Shown one piece after another: positions 1 to 5,015 of a stretch of DNA of 5,015 nt (its first letter is position 1; every line of letters starts with the position of its first letter). The notes below the pieces were generated by a model, which was given only the letters and a program-made list of their open reading frames with translations, did no database searches and had not been told where the DNA came from. The DNA is from an uncultured Oscillospiraceae bacterium (lineage in GTDB: Bacteria; Bacillota; Clostridia; Oscillospirales; Oscillospiraceae). Made by a program: the position numbers and the translations under genes. The stretch covers positions 1-5,015 of the forward strand of contig CAAFMK010000149.1 in the NCBI GenBank assembly GCA_900763995.1, written 5' to 3'.

Positions 1-2
1 AG

Positions 3-47
3 GAGTGTCAGTCATACACCTTGTACGATCTGATCTATGGTGATTGA
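3..47 (+). CDS. Possible 3' end of an upstream gene (partial)
   Basis: One forward frame is open from the window edge to a TGA at 45-47 and reads as a plausible protein tail ending in TLYDLIYGD. Only about 14 codons are visible and the other two forward frames are also open over a similar length, so this is weak. The ending loosely recalls the C-termini of some Rrf2-family regulators, but that is only an impression from a few residues. If real, the gene ends about 110 bases before the acyl-CoA dehydrogenase start, leaving room for a separate promoter. Confidence 0.22.
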   Translation, partial: ECQSYTLYDLIYGD

Positions 48-83
48 GAAATGAAAAAACAATGGGGAAGTAAAGCGCAAATT

Positions 84-112
84 TTTTATCCTAAAGTGGA
101 TAAAATTTATCA
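84..112. promoter_or_regulatory. Overlapping palindromes with a Fur/PerR-like box upstream of the redox operon
   Basis: Two inverted repeats share a half-site. The first is TTTTATCC (84-91), a 6-base spacer, then GGATAAAA (98-105), which are exact reverse complements. The second is GATAAA (99-104), one base, TTTATC (106-111). Written as the 7-1-7 element GGATAAAATTTATCA (98-112), the second matches the Bacillus subtilis Fur box consensus TGATAATNATTATCA at 11 of 14 defined positions and the PerR consensus TTATAATNATTATAA at 9 of 14 (counted by eye). A possible -10 hexamer, TAAAAT (101-106), lies inside the palindrome, so a bound repressor would block it, although I see no good -35 element 16-18 bases upstream. 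The site ends 45 bases before the start codon. The palindromes are seen directly; the regulator is inferred. Confidence 0.45.
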
Positions 113-157
113 ATCATAAAATGGAATAGAGCAGTAGAGAACAAAGGAGGAATCGGT

Positions 158-2068
158 ATGAATTTCAAGACAACCCAGGCGCATGAGGAGTTCCGGGCCA
201 AGGTACGGGCATTTGCCGAGACAGAGGTAAAGCCAGTTGCCTTTCTTCTGGACAAGGAAAATCAGTTCCCCGATGATATCGTCAAGCATATGGGCGAGAT
301 GGGGCTGATGGGTATTCCCTATCCCAAGGAGTACGGCGGAGCCGGTCTGGATGTACTCAGCTACGCCATTGCGGTGGAGGAGCTGGCCCGTGTTGACGGC
401 GGTGTAGGTGTTATCCTCTCTGCCCATGTCTCTCTGGGTTCCTGGCCTATTTTTGCCTTTGGTACAGAGGAACAGAAGAAGAAGTATCTGGTGCCTCTGG
501 CAAAGGGCGAGAAGATCGGTGCATTCGGCCTGACTGAGCCCAACGCTGGCTCTGATGCCGGCGGCACAGAGACCACCGCTGTCCTCAAGGGGGATCACTA
601 TGTACTTAATGGTGGTAAGATCTTTATCACCAACGCCCCCAAGGCTGATACCTATGTTGTCTTTGCCGTAACTACACCAGATATTGGCACCCGTGGCATC
701 TCCGCCTTTATTGTTGAGAAGGGCTGGAAGGGCTTTGACTTTGGTGACCACTACGACAAGATGGGCATTCGTTCCTCCACCACCGCCGAGCTGATTTTCA
801 ACGATGTGATGGTGCCCAAGGAGAATCTGCTGGGCAAGGAGGGCGACGGCTTTAAGATCGCCATGGCAACTCTGGACGGTGGCCGAATCGGCATTGCCTC
901 CCAGGCTCTGGGTATTGCTCAGGGTGCCAATGATGCTGCTGTGGAATACGCCAAGGAGCGCATCCAGTTTGGCAAGGCCATCGGCTTCCAGCAGGCCATC
1001 TCTTTCAAGCTGGCCGATATGGCAACCAAGCTGCGCTGTGCCCGATTCCTGGTCTACTCCGCTGCCGAGCTGAAAGAGCACCACGAGCCATACGCCATGG
1101 AGGCCGCTATGGCCAAGATGTACGCCTCTGACATTGCGCTGGAGGTCACCAATGAGGCCCTGCAGATCCACGGCGGCTGCGGCTTCATGAAGGGCATGGA
1201 GGTGGAGCGCGCCTTCCGGGACGCCAAGATCACCACCATTTATGAGGGCACCAACGAGATCCAGCGCGTGGTTATCGCCTCTCACATCATGGGCAAGCCC
1301 CCCAAGAGCGAGGGCGGCTCCTCCAGCCGGGCCAAGAAGCCAGCCCCCATCACCGGTGTGCGTAAGCGTAACATCTTCCGGGACGGCACCACAGAGGAGA
1401 AGGTGGCCGAGCTGGTGGCCCACCTGAAGAAGGATGGACACGACTTTACAGTTGGTATCCCCATGGACACCCCCATTGTCAAGGCCGAGCGTGTGGTCTC
1501 CGCTGGACAGGGTATCGGGGACAAGAAGAATATGAAGATGATCGAGGCTCTGGCCAAGGCAGCTGGCGCTGCTGTGGGCTCTTCCCGTCCTGTGGCTGAG
1601 ACCTTGAAGTATGTGCCCCTTGACCGCTATGTGGGTATGTCCGGACAGAAGTTTACCGGCAACCTGTATATTGCCTGTGGTATCTCCGGCGCAGTACAGC
1701 ACCTGAAGGGCATCAAGGATGCCTCCACCATTGTGGCCATCAACAAGAATGCGGGTGCACCCATTTTCAAGAACTGTGACTACGGCATTGTGGGCGATGT
1801 CAATGAGATCCTGCCCCTGCTGACCAAGGCCCTGGGTACTGAGGAGAAACAGCCTGCACCTCCCATGGTCAAGATGAAGCGGCCCATCCCCCCCAAGCCC
1901 GAACCCATTGGAAAGCGGTATGTCTGTGGTGGCTGTGGCTACGAGTATGTCCCCGAGCTGGGTGATGAGAATGCTGAGATTGCCCCTGGCACACTCTTTG
2001 AGAAGCTCCCTGAGGAGTGGGTCTGTCCCGAGTGTGCTGAGAGCAAGGATATGTTCATTGAAGGATAA
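158..2068 (+). CDS. Acyl-CoA dehydrogenase / ETF-alpha C-terminal domain / rubredoxin fusion protein
   Basis: A 636-residue cytoplasmic redox fusion. Residues 1-380 form a complete short-chain-type acyl-CoA dehydrogenase: signature GLTEPNAGSD (124-133), a QIHGGCGF segment (336-343), and catalytic base Glu363 in IYEGTNEIQR. In the second family signature the usual acidic residue is Gly346. After a Lys/Ser/Pro-rich linker, residues about 440-560 match the FAD-binding domain II of EtfA, with SAGQGIG (448-454), GSSR (474-477) and LYIACGISGAVQH (503-515). A proline-rich linker (565-585) leads to a full rubredoxin (587-634) with Cys590, Cys593, Cys623 and Cys626 for iron. The EtfA N-terminal domain and EtfB are absent. 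The start is fixed by AAAGGAGG (143-150), 7 bases before ATG. The flavodiiron gene follows after 17 bases. The likely reaction is oxidation of a short acyl-CoA with electrons passed through the ETF flavin to rubredoxin; enoyl-CoA reduction in the reverse direction is possible. The acyl-chain substrate cannot be told from sequence. Confidence 0.95.
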   Translation: MNFKTTQAHEEFRAKVRAFAETEVKPVAFLLDKENQFPDDIVKHMGEMGLMGIPYPKEYGGAGLDVLSYAIAVEELARVDGGVGVILSAHVSLGSWPIFAFGTEEQKKKYLVPLAKGEKIGAFGLTEPNAGSDAGGTETTAVLKGDHYVLNGGKIFITNAPKADTYVVFAVTTPDIGTRGISAFIVEKGWKGFDFGDHYDKMGIRSSTTAELIFNDVMVPKENLLGKEGDGFKIAMATLDGGRIGIASQALGIAQGANDAAVEYAKERIQFGKAIGFQQAISFKLADMATKLRCARFLVYSAAELKEHHEPYAMEAAMAKMYASDIALEVTNEALQIHGGCGFMKGMEVERAFRDAKITTIYEGTNEIQRVVIASHIMGKPPKSEGGSSSRAKKPAPITGVRKRNIFRDGTTEEKVAELVAHLKKDGHDFTVGIPMDTPIVKAERVVSAGQGIGDKKNMKMIEALAKAAGAAVGSSRPVAETLKYVPLDRYVGMSGQKFTGNLYIACGISGAVQHLKGIKDASTIVAINKNAGAPIFKNCDYGIVGDVNEILPLLTKALGTEEKQPAPPMVKMKRPIPPKPEPIGKRYVCGGCGYEYVPELGDENAEIAPGTLFEKLPEEWVCPECAESKDMFIEG

Positions 2069-2085
2069 GAGAGGGGGATTTATCA

Positions 2086-3306
2086 ATGTATTGTGTTCGT
2101 AATGTAACAAATGATATCTACTGGGTTGGTGCCAATGATCACCGTCTGACTCTGTTTGAGAATATTCATCCCATTCCCCGGGGTGTGTCTTATAACGCCT
2201 ATCTGCTGCTGGATGAAAAGACTGCACTGTTTGACACAGTAGACTGGTCTGCCTGCCGCCAGCTGTTGGAGAATGTGGAGCATCTGCTCCAGGGCCGTCC
2301 TCTGGACTACCTGGTCATCAACCACATGGAGCCTGACCACGGCGCCTCCATTGAGGAGATCCTTCTGCGCTGGCCCAAGGTGAAGATCATCTCCACTGAA
2401 AAGTCCTTTATGCTCATGCGGCAGTTTGGCTTCCATGTAGATGACCATGAGCTGCGTGAGGTCAAGGAGGGGGATACCCAGTCCTTCGGCAAGCACAATG
2501 TGGCCTTTGTGGCCGCCCCCATGGTACACTGGCCTGAGGCTATGGTGTCCTTTGACACCACCGATGGTGTCCTCTTCTCCGCTGACGCCTTTGGCACCTT
2601 TGGCGCATTGGACGGCAAGCTCTTTGCTGATGAGGTGAACTTTGACCGGGATTGGATCGACGATGCCCGCCGTTACCTCACCAACATCGTGGGTAAATAC
2701 GGCCCTCATGTCCAGCTGCTGTTGAAGAAGGCAGGCCCTCTGCTGGATCAGATCAAGTATATCTGCCCCCTCCACGGCCCCGTGTGGAGAAAGGATCTGG
2801 GGTACTTTATTGATAAGTACGACAAGTGGAGCCGCTACGAGCCAGAGGAAAAGGGTGTACTCATCGCCTACGCCTCCATGTACGGCAACACTGAGGCCGC
2901 GGCCCAGGCCCTGGCCTCCAAGCTGTGTGAGAAGGGCATGACCAATGTGTGGGTCTATGATGTGTCCAATGTCCATGTGTCCCAGCTGGTGTCTGAGTCC
3001 TTCCGCCTGAGCCACATCGTGCTGGCATCCGTGACCTATAACCTGGGTATTTACCCTGTTATGCACGACTACCTGATGCACATGAAGGCGCTGAACCTCC
3101 AGAATCGCACCTTTGCCATCATTGAAAATGGTTCCTGGGCAGTGAAATCCGGCGACCTCATGCAGAAGTTTGTCAATGATGAGATGAAGAATATGACCGT
3201 GCTCAATGAGCGCCTGAGCCTGGCTTCCTCCCTCAATGAGGGGAAGGAAACTGAGCTGGAGATGCTGGCAGATGCCATTTTGGAGTCCATCAACCAGCAG
3301 AAGTAA
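2086..3306 (+). CDS. A-type flavodiiron protein (FprA family; O2 and/or NO reductase)
   Basis: The 406-residue length is typical of class A flavodiiron proteins. The N-terminal metallo-beta-lactamase-like domain (about 1-250) has the full diiron ligand set: His80, Glu82 and Asp84 in HMEPDH, His148, Asp167 and His230. These positions closely follow those of Moorella thermoacetica FprA. The C-terminal flavodoxin domain (about 256-402) has the FMN phosphate loop ASMYGNTE (263-270) and the ENGSW segment (347-351). There is no C-terminal rubredoxin or flavin reductase extension, so electrons must come from a separate donor. Family members take electrons from reduced rubredoxin (or F420H2 in methanogens) and reduce O2 to water or NO to N2O in the cytoplasm. 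The adjacent upstream gene ends in a rubredoxin domain, an obvious candidate donor. A purine-rich site, GAGGGGG (2071-2077), precedes the ATG by 8 bases; the two genes are presumably one transcript ending at the terminator at 3375. O2 versus NO preference cannot be read from the sequence. Confidence 0.95.
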   Translation: MYCVRNVTNDIYWVGANDHRLTLFENIHPIPRGVSYNAYLLLDEKTALFDTVDWSACRQLLENVEHLLQGRPLDYLVINHMEPDHGASIEEILLRWPKVKIISTEKSFMLMRQFGFHVDDHELREVKEGDTQSFGKHNVAFVAAPMVHWPEAMVSFDTTDGVLFSADAFGTFGALDGKLFADEVNFDRDWIDDARRYLTNIVGKYGPHVQLLLKKAGPLLDQIKYICPLHGPVWRKDLGYFIDKYDKWSRYEPEEKGVLIAYASMYGNTEAAAQALASKLCEKGMTNVWVYDVSNVHVSQLVSESFRLSHIVLASVTYNLGIYPVMHDYLMHMKALNLQNRTFAIIENGSWAVKSGDLMQKFVNDEMKNMTVLNERLSLASSLNEGKETELEMLADAILESINQQK

Positions 3307-3333
3307 TGGCGAACTCCTTTTAAGAAACTTCCG

Positions 3334-3359
3334 TTTACACCCTGTCCAAAGTGTGTAAA
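3334..3359. repeat. Short inverted repeat downstream of the flavodiiron gene
   Basis: TTTACAC (3334-3340) and GTGTAAA (3353-3359) are exact reverse complements around a 12-base spacer. The repeat lies between the flavodiiron stop codon and the terminator hairpin. No T-tract follows, so it is not itself a terminator. It could be a minor 3'-UTR stem or chance. Confidence 0.3.
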
Positions 3360-3374
3360 TAGAACTGGAAAAAA

Positions 3375-3414
3375 GATGGAGCTGGGGAGTGATCCCTGGC
3401 TCCATCCTTTTATT
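3375..3414 (+). terminator. Rho-independent terminator of the redox operon
   Basis: A 14-base-pair stem pairs 3375-3388 with 3393-3406 around a GTGA tetraloop of GNRA type. All pairs are Watson-Crick except two adjacent G-U wobbles (83/98 and 84/97 of the 3300s). The stem starts with GATGGAGC and closes with GCTCCATC. It is followed by C then TTTTATT (3408-3414) and preceded by six A residues (3369-3374). It lies 68 bases after the flavodiiron stop, so it should end the two-gene transcript and insulate the lipoprotein gene. Confidence 0.92.
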
Positions 3415-3471
3415 CTGGCGGCATCCCATCATCCCTTATCAGAGCTGGATCAGGGCAAAAGAAAATAGAAG

Positions 3472-3500
3472 TTGCACATTATGTAAGTTTTTGTTATACT
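3472..3500 (+). promoter_or_regulatory. Sigma-A-type promoter of the lipoprotein gene
   Basis: TTGCAC (3472-3477) and TATACT (3495-3500) are separated by exactly 17 bases. A TG dinucleotide at 3492-3493, one base before the -10 hexamer, gives an extended -10. Transcription would start near 3507, leaving a leader of about 45 bases before the ATG at 3551. With the terminator upstream, this makes the lipoprotein gene an independent unit. Confidence 0.82.
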
Positions 3501-3550
3501 GTCAGTCTAGTGGCATAGCCTGAAAACAATATCTGAGAAAGGATACCAAT

Positions 3551-4432
3551 ATGAAAAAAGCAGTTGCAGTGTTCACACTTATCTCTATGCTGGCGTTCAC
3601 ACTGGTGGGGTGTAATGGCAATGACCAGCACAGCTCCCACAGTACATCCAATGGGGAAGAGGTCAGTAAACCGATTCAATATTCCAATATAACAGACAGC
3701 ATCGTGCAGGAGGAGCTGACCCAGATCCTGGGGGATCACGGTGTTTCCCATGAGCGGATCGAGACCCTGTTTACATGGGTAGGGGACTACAATGACCGCG
3801 TGACTGCTCCAGAGCTGCCAAAGGGCTTTGTCCCAATGGACAGTGAGCTGGTGGACTACAGCAACCTCATGCTGGAGAGCAAAGAGCAGGCAGATGGCAC
3901 CTATATTCCAGAGGTGAACTGCCGCCTGACTGCATTTTTGCTCATGGGGGATATGGTCAAGACCAATGGAGCTTATGATAATACAGATACCTATCTCATG
4001 TTTGATCTGGAGGCCATTGACACCCAGGAGATGTACCAGATGAGTGAAGTGGATCGAAAGAACTTCTCTACGCTGTTCAACTGGGTTCCAGTTTCTGATA
4101 ATGCCTCACTTCAGGAGCATATTGATCAGATCCAGAAGGCGTGGACAGAGCGTGAGATCACCATTGATGGAAGCCAGGGCCTGTCCCTTGTCACAGTCTA
4201 TCTCCACACTACATTTGATCACGCCCGCTTTGTGGGACATACCGGGGTGTTGGCCCAGGTAGAGGACGGGCTGATGTTCATTGAGAAGTATGGCCCCAAC
4301 AGCCCCTTCCAGATCACTGTATTTGAAAACAGAGATCAGCTGAAAAATTATTTGCTGGCCCGTCCGGATTTCTATGGAGATGAGAATGAGCTAGAGCCCA
4401 TCATTATGGAAAATGGCACTGTGATGGAGTAA
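3551..4432 (+). CDS. DUF4300-like secreted lipoprotein
   Basis: A 293-residue predicted lipoprotein. A Lys-Lys N-terminus and hydrophobic stretch lead to lipobox LVGC, with Cys21 the expected lipidated residue, so the mature protein should be anchored on the outer face of the membrane. A low-complexity polar spacer (22-40) precedes the folded part. The rest matches my recollection of the DUF4300 family of Firmicutes lipoproteins: YSNIT near the start (44-48), VNCRLTAFLL (122-131), FVGHTGVL (227-234), a GLMFIEKYGP segment (240-249), and a C-terminus of the PIIMENG type (283-289). Family function is unknown to me. The conserved-looking Cys124 and His230, with Glu245 nearby, could form a cysteine-hydrolase-like centre, but this is a guess. 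The start is set by AGAAAGGA (3536-3543), 7 bases before ATG. The gene uses codons such as TCA (Ser186) and CTA (Leu281) that are absent from the two upstream genes, fitting lower expression. No T-rich terminator follows it. Confidence 0.85.
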   Translation: MKKAVAVFTLISMLAFTLVGCNGNDQHSSHSTSNGEEVSKPIQYSNITDSIVQEELTQILGDHGVSHERIETLFTWVGDYNDRVTAPELPKGFVPMDSELVDYSNLMLESKEQADGTYIPEVNCRLTAFLLMGDMVKTNGAYDNTDTYLMFDLEAIDTQEMYQMSEVDRKNFSTLFNWVPVSDNASLQEHIDQIQKAWTEREITIDGSQGLSLVTVYLHTTFDHARFVGHTGVLAQVEDGLMFIEKYGPNSPFQITVFENRDQLKNYLLARPDFYGDENELEPIIMENGTVME

Positions 4433-4462
4433 GAAAATTATGAAAACAGACACCCTTAGTGA

Positions 4463-4521
4463 AGTGACCTCAAACACCAGACCAAACCGTCCCATAGGGA
4501 CAGGGCAGGGAAGTGGTCACT
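4463..4521. repeat. Nested inverted repeats between convergent genes
   Basis: AGTGACC (4463-4469) and GGTCACT (4515-4521) are exact reverse complements enclosing a smaller hairpin, GTCCC (4489-4493), ATA, GGGAC (4497-4501). The outer right arm overlaps the stop codon of the minus-strand gene. The position between converging genes suits a shared transcription end, but neither strand has a convincing T-tract directly after the stem, so I do not call it a terminator. Confidence 0.3.
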
Positions 4522-5015
4522 CGATGACGATGCCAACCCCATTGAGAAGATTGACCACCTCTGAAAAAGAGAATCTGGCCCCCTTTAGTTGATTGGAGGA
4601 CAGCTGGATCACATATCCGGCGGCCTGTCTGCAATCTGCCTTGGTCAGATTACAGCGGAAAAATTCTGTGTCCTGCAAGGAACAGCCCTGAAAGCTGCTT
4701 TTTGACAAATCACAGTCAGCAAAGAGAGAGGAGGCGATGCAGTTGGTGGAAAATCGAACTTATTGAAGCGCATTTCTACAAAATGGTTATACTTCAACTG
4801 GCAATTCTCTAATTTCCGAATGGGCATGAGATACCCGCCACCAAGGAGGTACGACCAATTTATGCCCAGTAAGTGGCATTGGGAGAAAACACAGTCTGTC
4901 ATAGAGGTGGACTCAATGGTTACATTTGTGATATTGCATTGGACAAAGGTGCAGTCGATGAATTTACAGTTTCTCATCAGACATCGATCAAAACTACAGT
5001 TTTCAAACTGACAAT
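4517..5015 (-). pseudogene. Pentapeptide-repeat protein gene, 5'-truncated by the window and frameshifted
   Basis: Read on the minus strand, the frame is open from the window edge (about 5013) and gives repeats of the pentapeptide type, such as CQFENCSFDRC, then NCKFIDCTF and TDCVFSQCHL. It continues to FNKFDF near 4752, where the reading leaves the repeat pattern. Another frame takes over at that point with STNCIASSLFADCDLSKSSF and runs to a normal-looking end, NLLNGVGIVIE, stopping at 4517-4519. Inserting one T in the minus-strand TTTT run (A run at 4750-4753 on the plus strand) joins both parts into one repeat protein, so a single-base deletion or a sequencing error is likely. Such proteins fold as right-handed quadrilateral beta-helices; some mimic DNA and bind gyrase, but most have no known function. 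The true start lies beyond 5015. About 166 codons are visible. The family call is firm; inactivation depends on the base being real. Confidence 0.85.

Noticed and set aside
1913..2068. Rubredoxin as a separate small gene
   Set aside because: The domain is in frame with the dehydrogenase without an intervening stop. There is no internal start codon with a ribosome binding site just before it, and a proline-rich linker joins it to the ETF domain.
158..2068. Electron-bifurcating butyryl-CoA dehydrogenase/Etf complex
   Set aside because: No etfB and no EtfA domain I are present in the window, so the NADH-binding bifurcating flavin is missing. The rubredoxin tail suggests a different electron acceptor.
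110..2227. Very long minus-strand open frame (705 codons) opposite the dehydrogenase fusion
   Set aside because: It is codon-aligned with the sense gene and stays open only because that gene avoids TTA, CTA and TCA. Its translation shows no recognisable domain, and the sense strand has firm family matches.
2083..3432. Long minus-strand open frame (449 codons) opposite the flavodiiron gene
   Set aside because: Same codon-bias shadow effect. It begins downstream of the terminator hairpin and spans it, and no family pattern is visible.
3307..3550. Riboswitch or small RNA gene between the operon and the lipoprotein gene
   Set aside because: The region is accounted for by a short inverted repeat, the terminator and a promoter. 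The leader after the promoter is only about 45 bases, too short for a known riboswitch class.
4763..5011. Plus-strand 82-codon open frame at the right end
   Set aside because: It lies opposite the pentapeptide-repeat gene, has no ribosome binding site that I can see and shows no family features. The minus-strand repeat pattern explains this DNA.
4517..5015. Quinolone-resistance (Qnr) protein
   Set aside because: The repeats have the general pentapeptide form and some resemblance in style, but the visible part is frameshifted and incomplete, and the family is mostly of unknown function. A resistance role cannot be supported.

Overview
The window looks like chromosomal DNA from an anaerobic Clostridia-type Firmicute. 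The closest feel is a butyrate-forming gut Oscillospiraceae-like organism (Flavonifractor/Intestinimonas/Oscillibacter type). This rests on near-consensus AAAGGAGG-type ribosome binding sites, a sigma-A-type promoter, a clostridial-style acyl-CoA dehydrogenase, rubredoxin and an A-type flavodiiron protein (enzymes of anaerobes), a Gram-positive-style lipoprotein, and GC-rich third codon positions beside AT-rich intergenic DNA. The genus is an inference.

Layout. Positions 1-157 hold the possible tail of an upstream gene (ending near 47) and an AT-rich leader with overlapping palindromes, one of which resembles a Fur/PerR-family box (98-112). A tight two-gene operon follows. Gene 1 (158-2068) encodes a three-part redox fusion: a full acyl-CoA dehydrogenase, the FAD-binding C-terminal domain of the electron-transfer-flavoprotein alpha subunit, and a complete rubredoxin. 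Gene 2 (2086-3306), 17 bases downstream, encodes an FprA-type flavodiiron protein with all diiron ligands and an FMN-binding flavodoxin domain. A strong intrinsic terminator (3375-3414) closes the operon. A separate promoter (3472-3500) drives a gene for a DUF4300-like lipoprotein (3551-4432). On the minus strand, converging from the right, is a pentapeptide-repeat gene (4517-5015) whose 5' end lies outside the window and whose frame is broken by an apparent one-base deletion in an A/T run near 4750.

How the genes work together. Rubredoxin is the classical electron donor to flavodiiron proteins, which reduce O2 to water or NO to N2O. Here the rubredoxin is tethered to an acyl-CoA dehydrogenase through an ETF-alpha flavin domain, and the gene is transcribed with the flavodiiron protein. 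The simplest reading is a short electron chain: acyl-CoA -> FAD (dehydrogenase) -> FAD (ETF domain) -> Fe (rubredoxin) -> FMN -> diiron -> O2. This would be an acyl-CoA-fuelled oxygen-scavenging module in a strict anaerobe, needing neither a separate EtfB nor NADH:rubredoxin oxidoreductase. The domain calls are firm; the electron route is inferred. The possible Fur/PerR box and strongly biased codon use in both genes fit a highly expressed oxidative-stress function.
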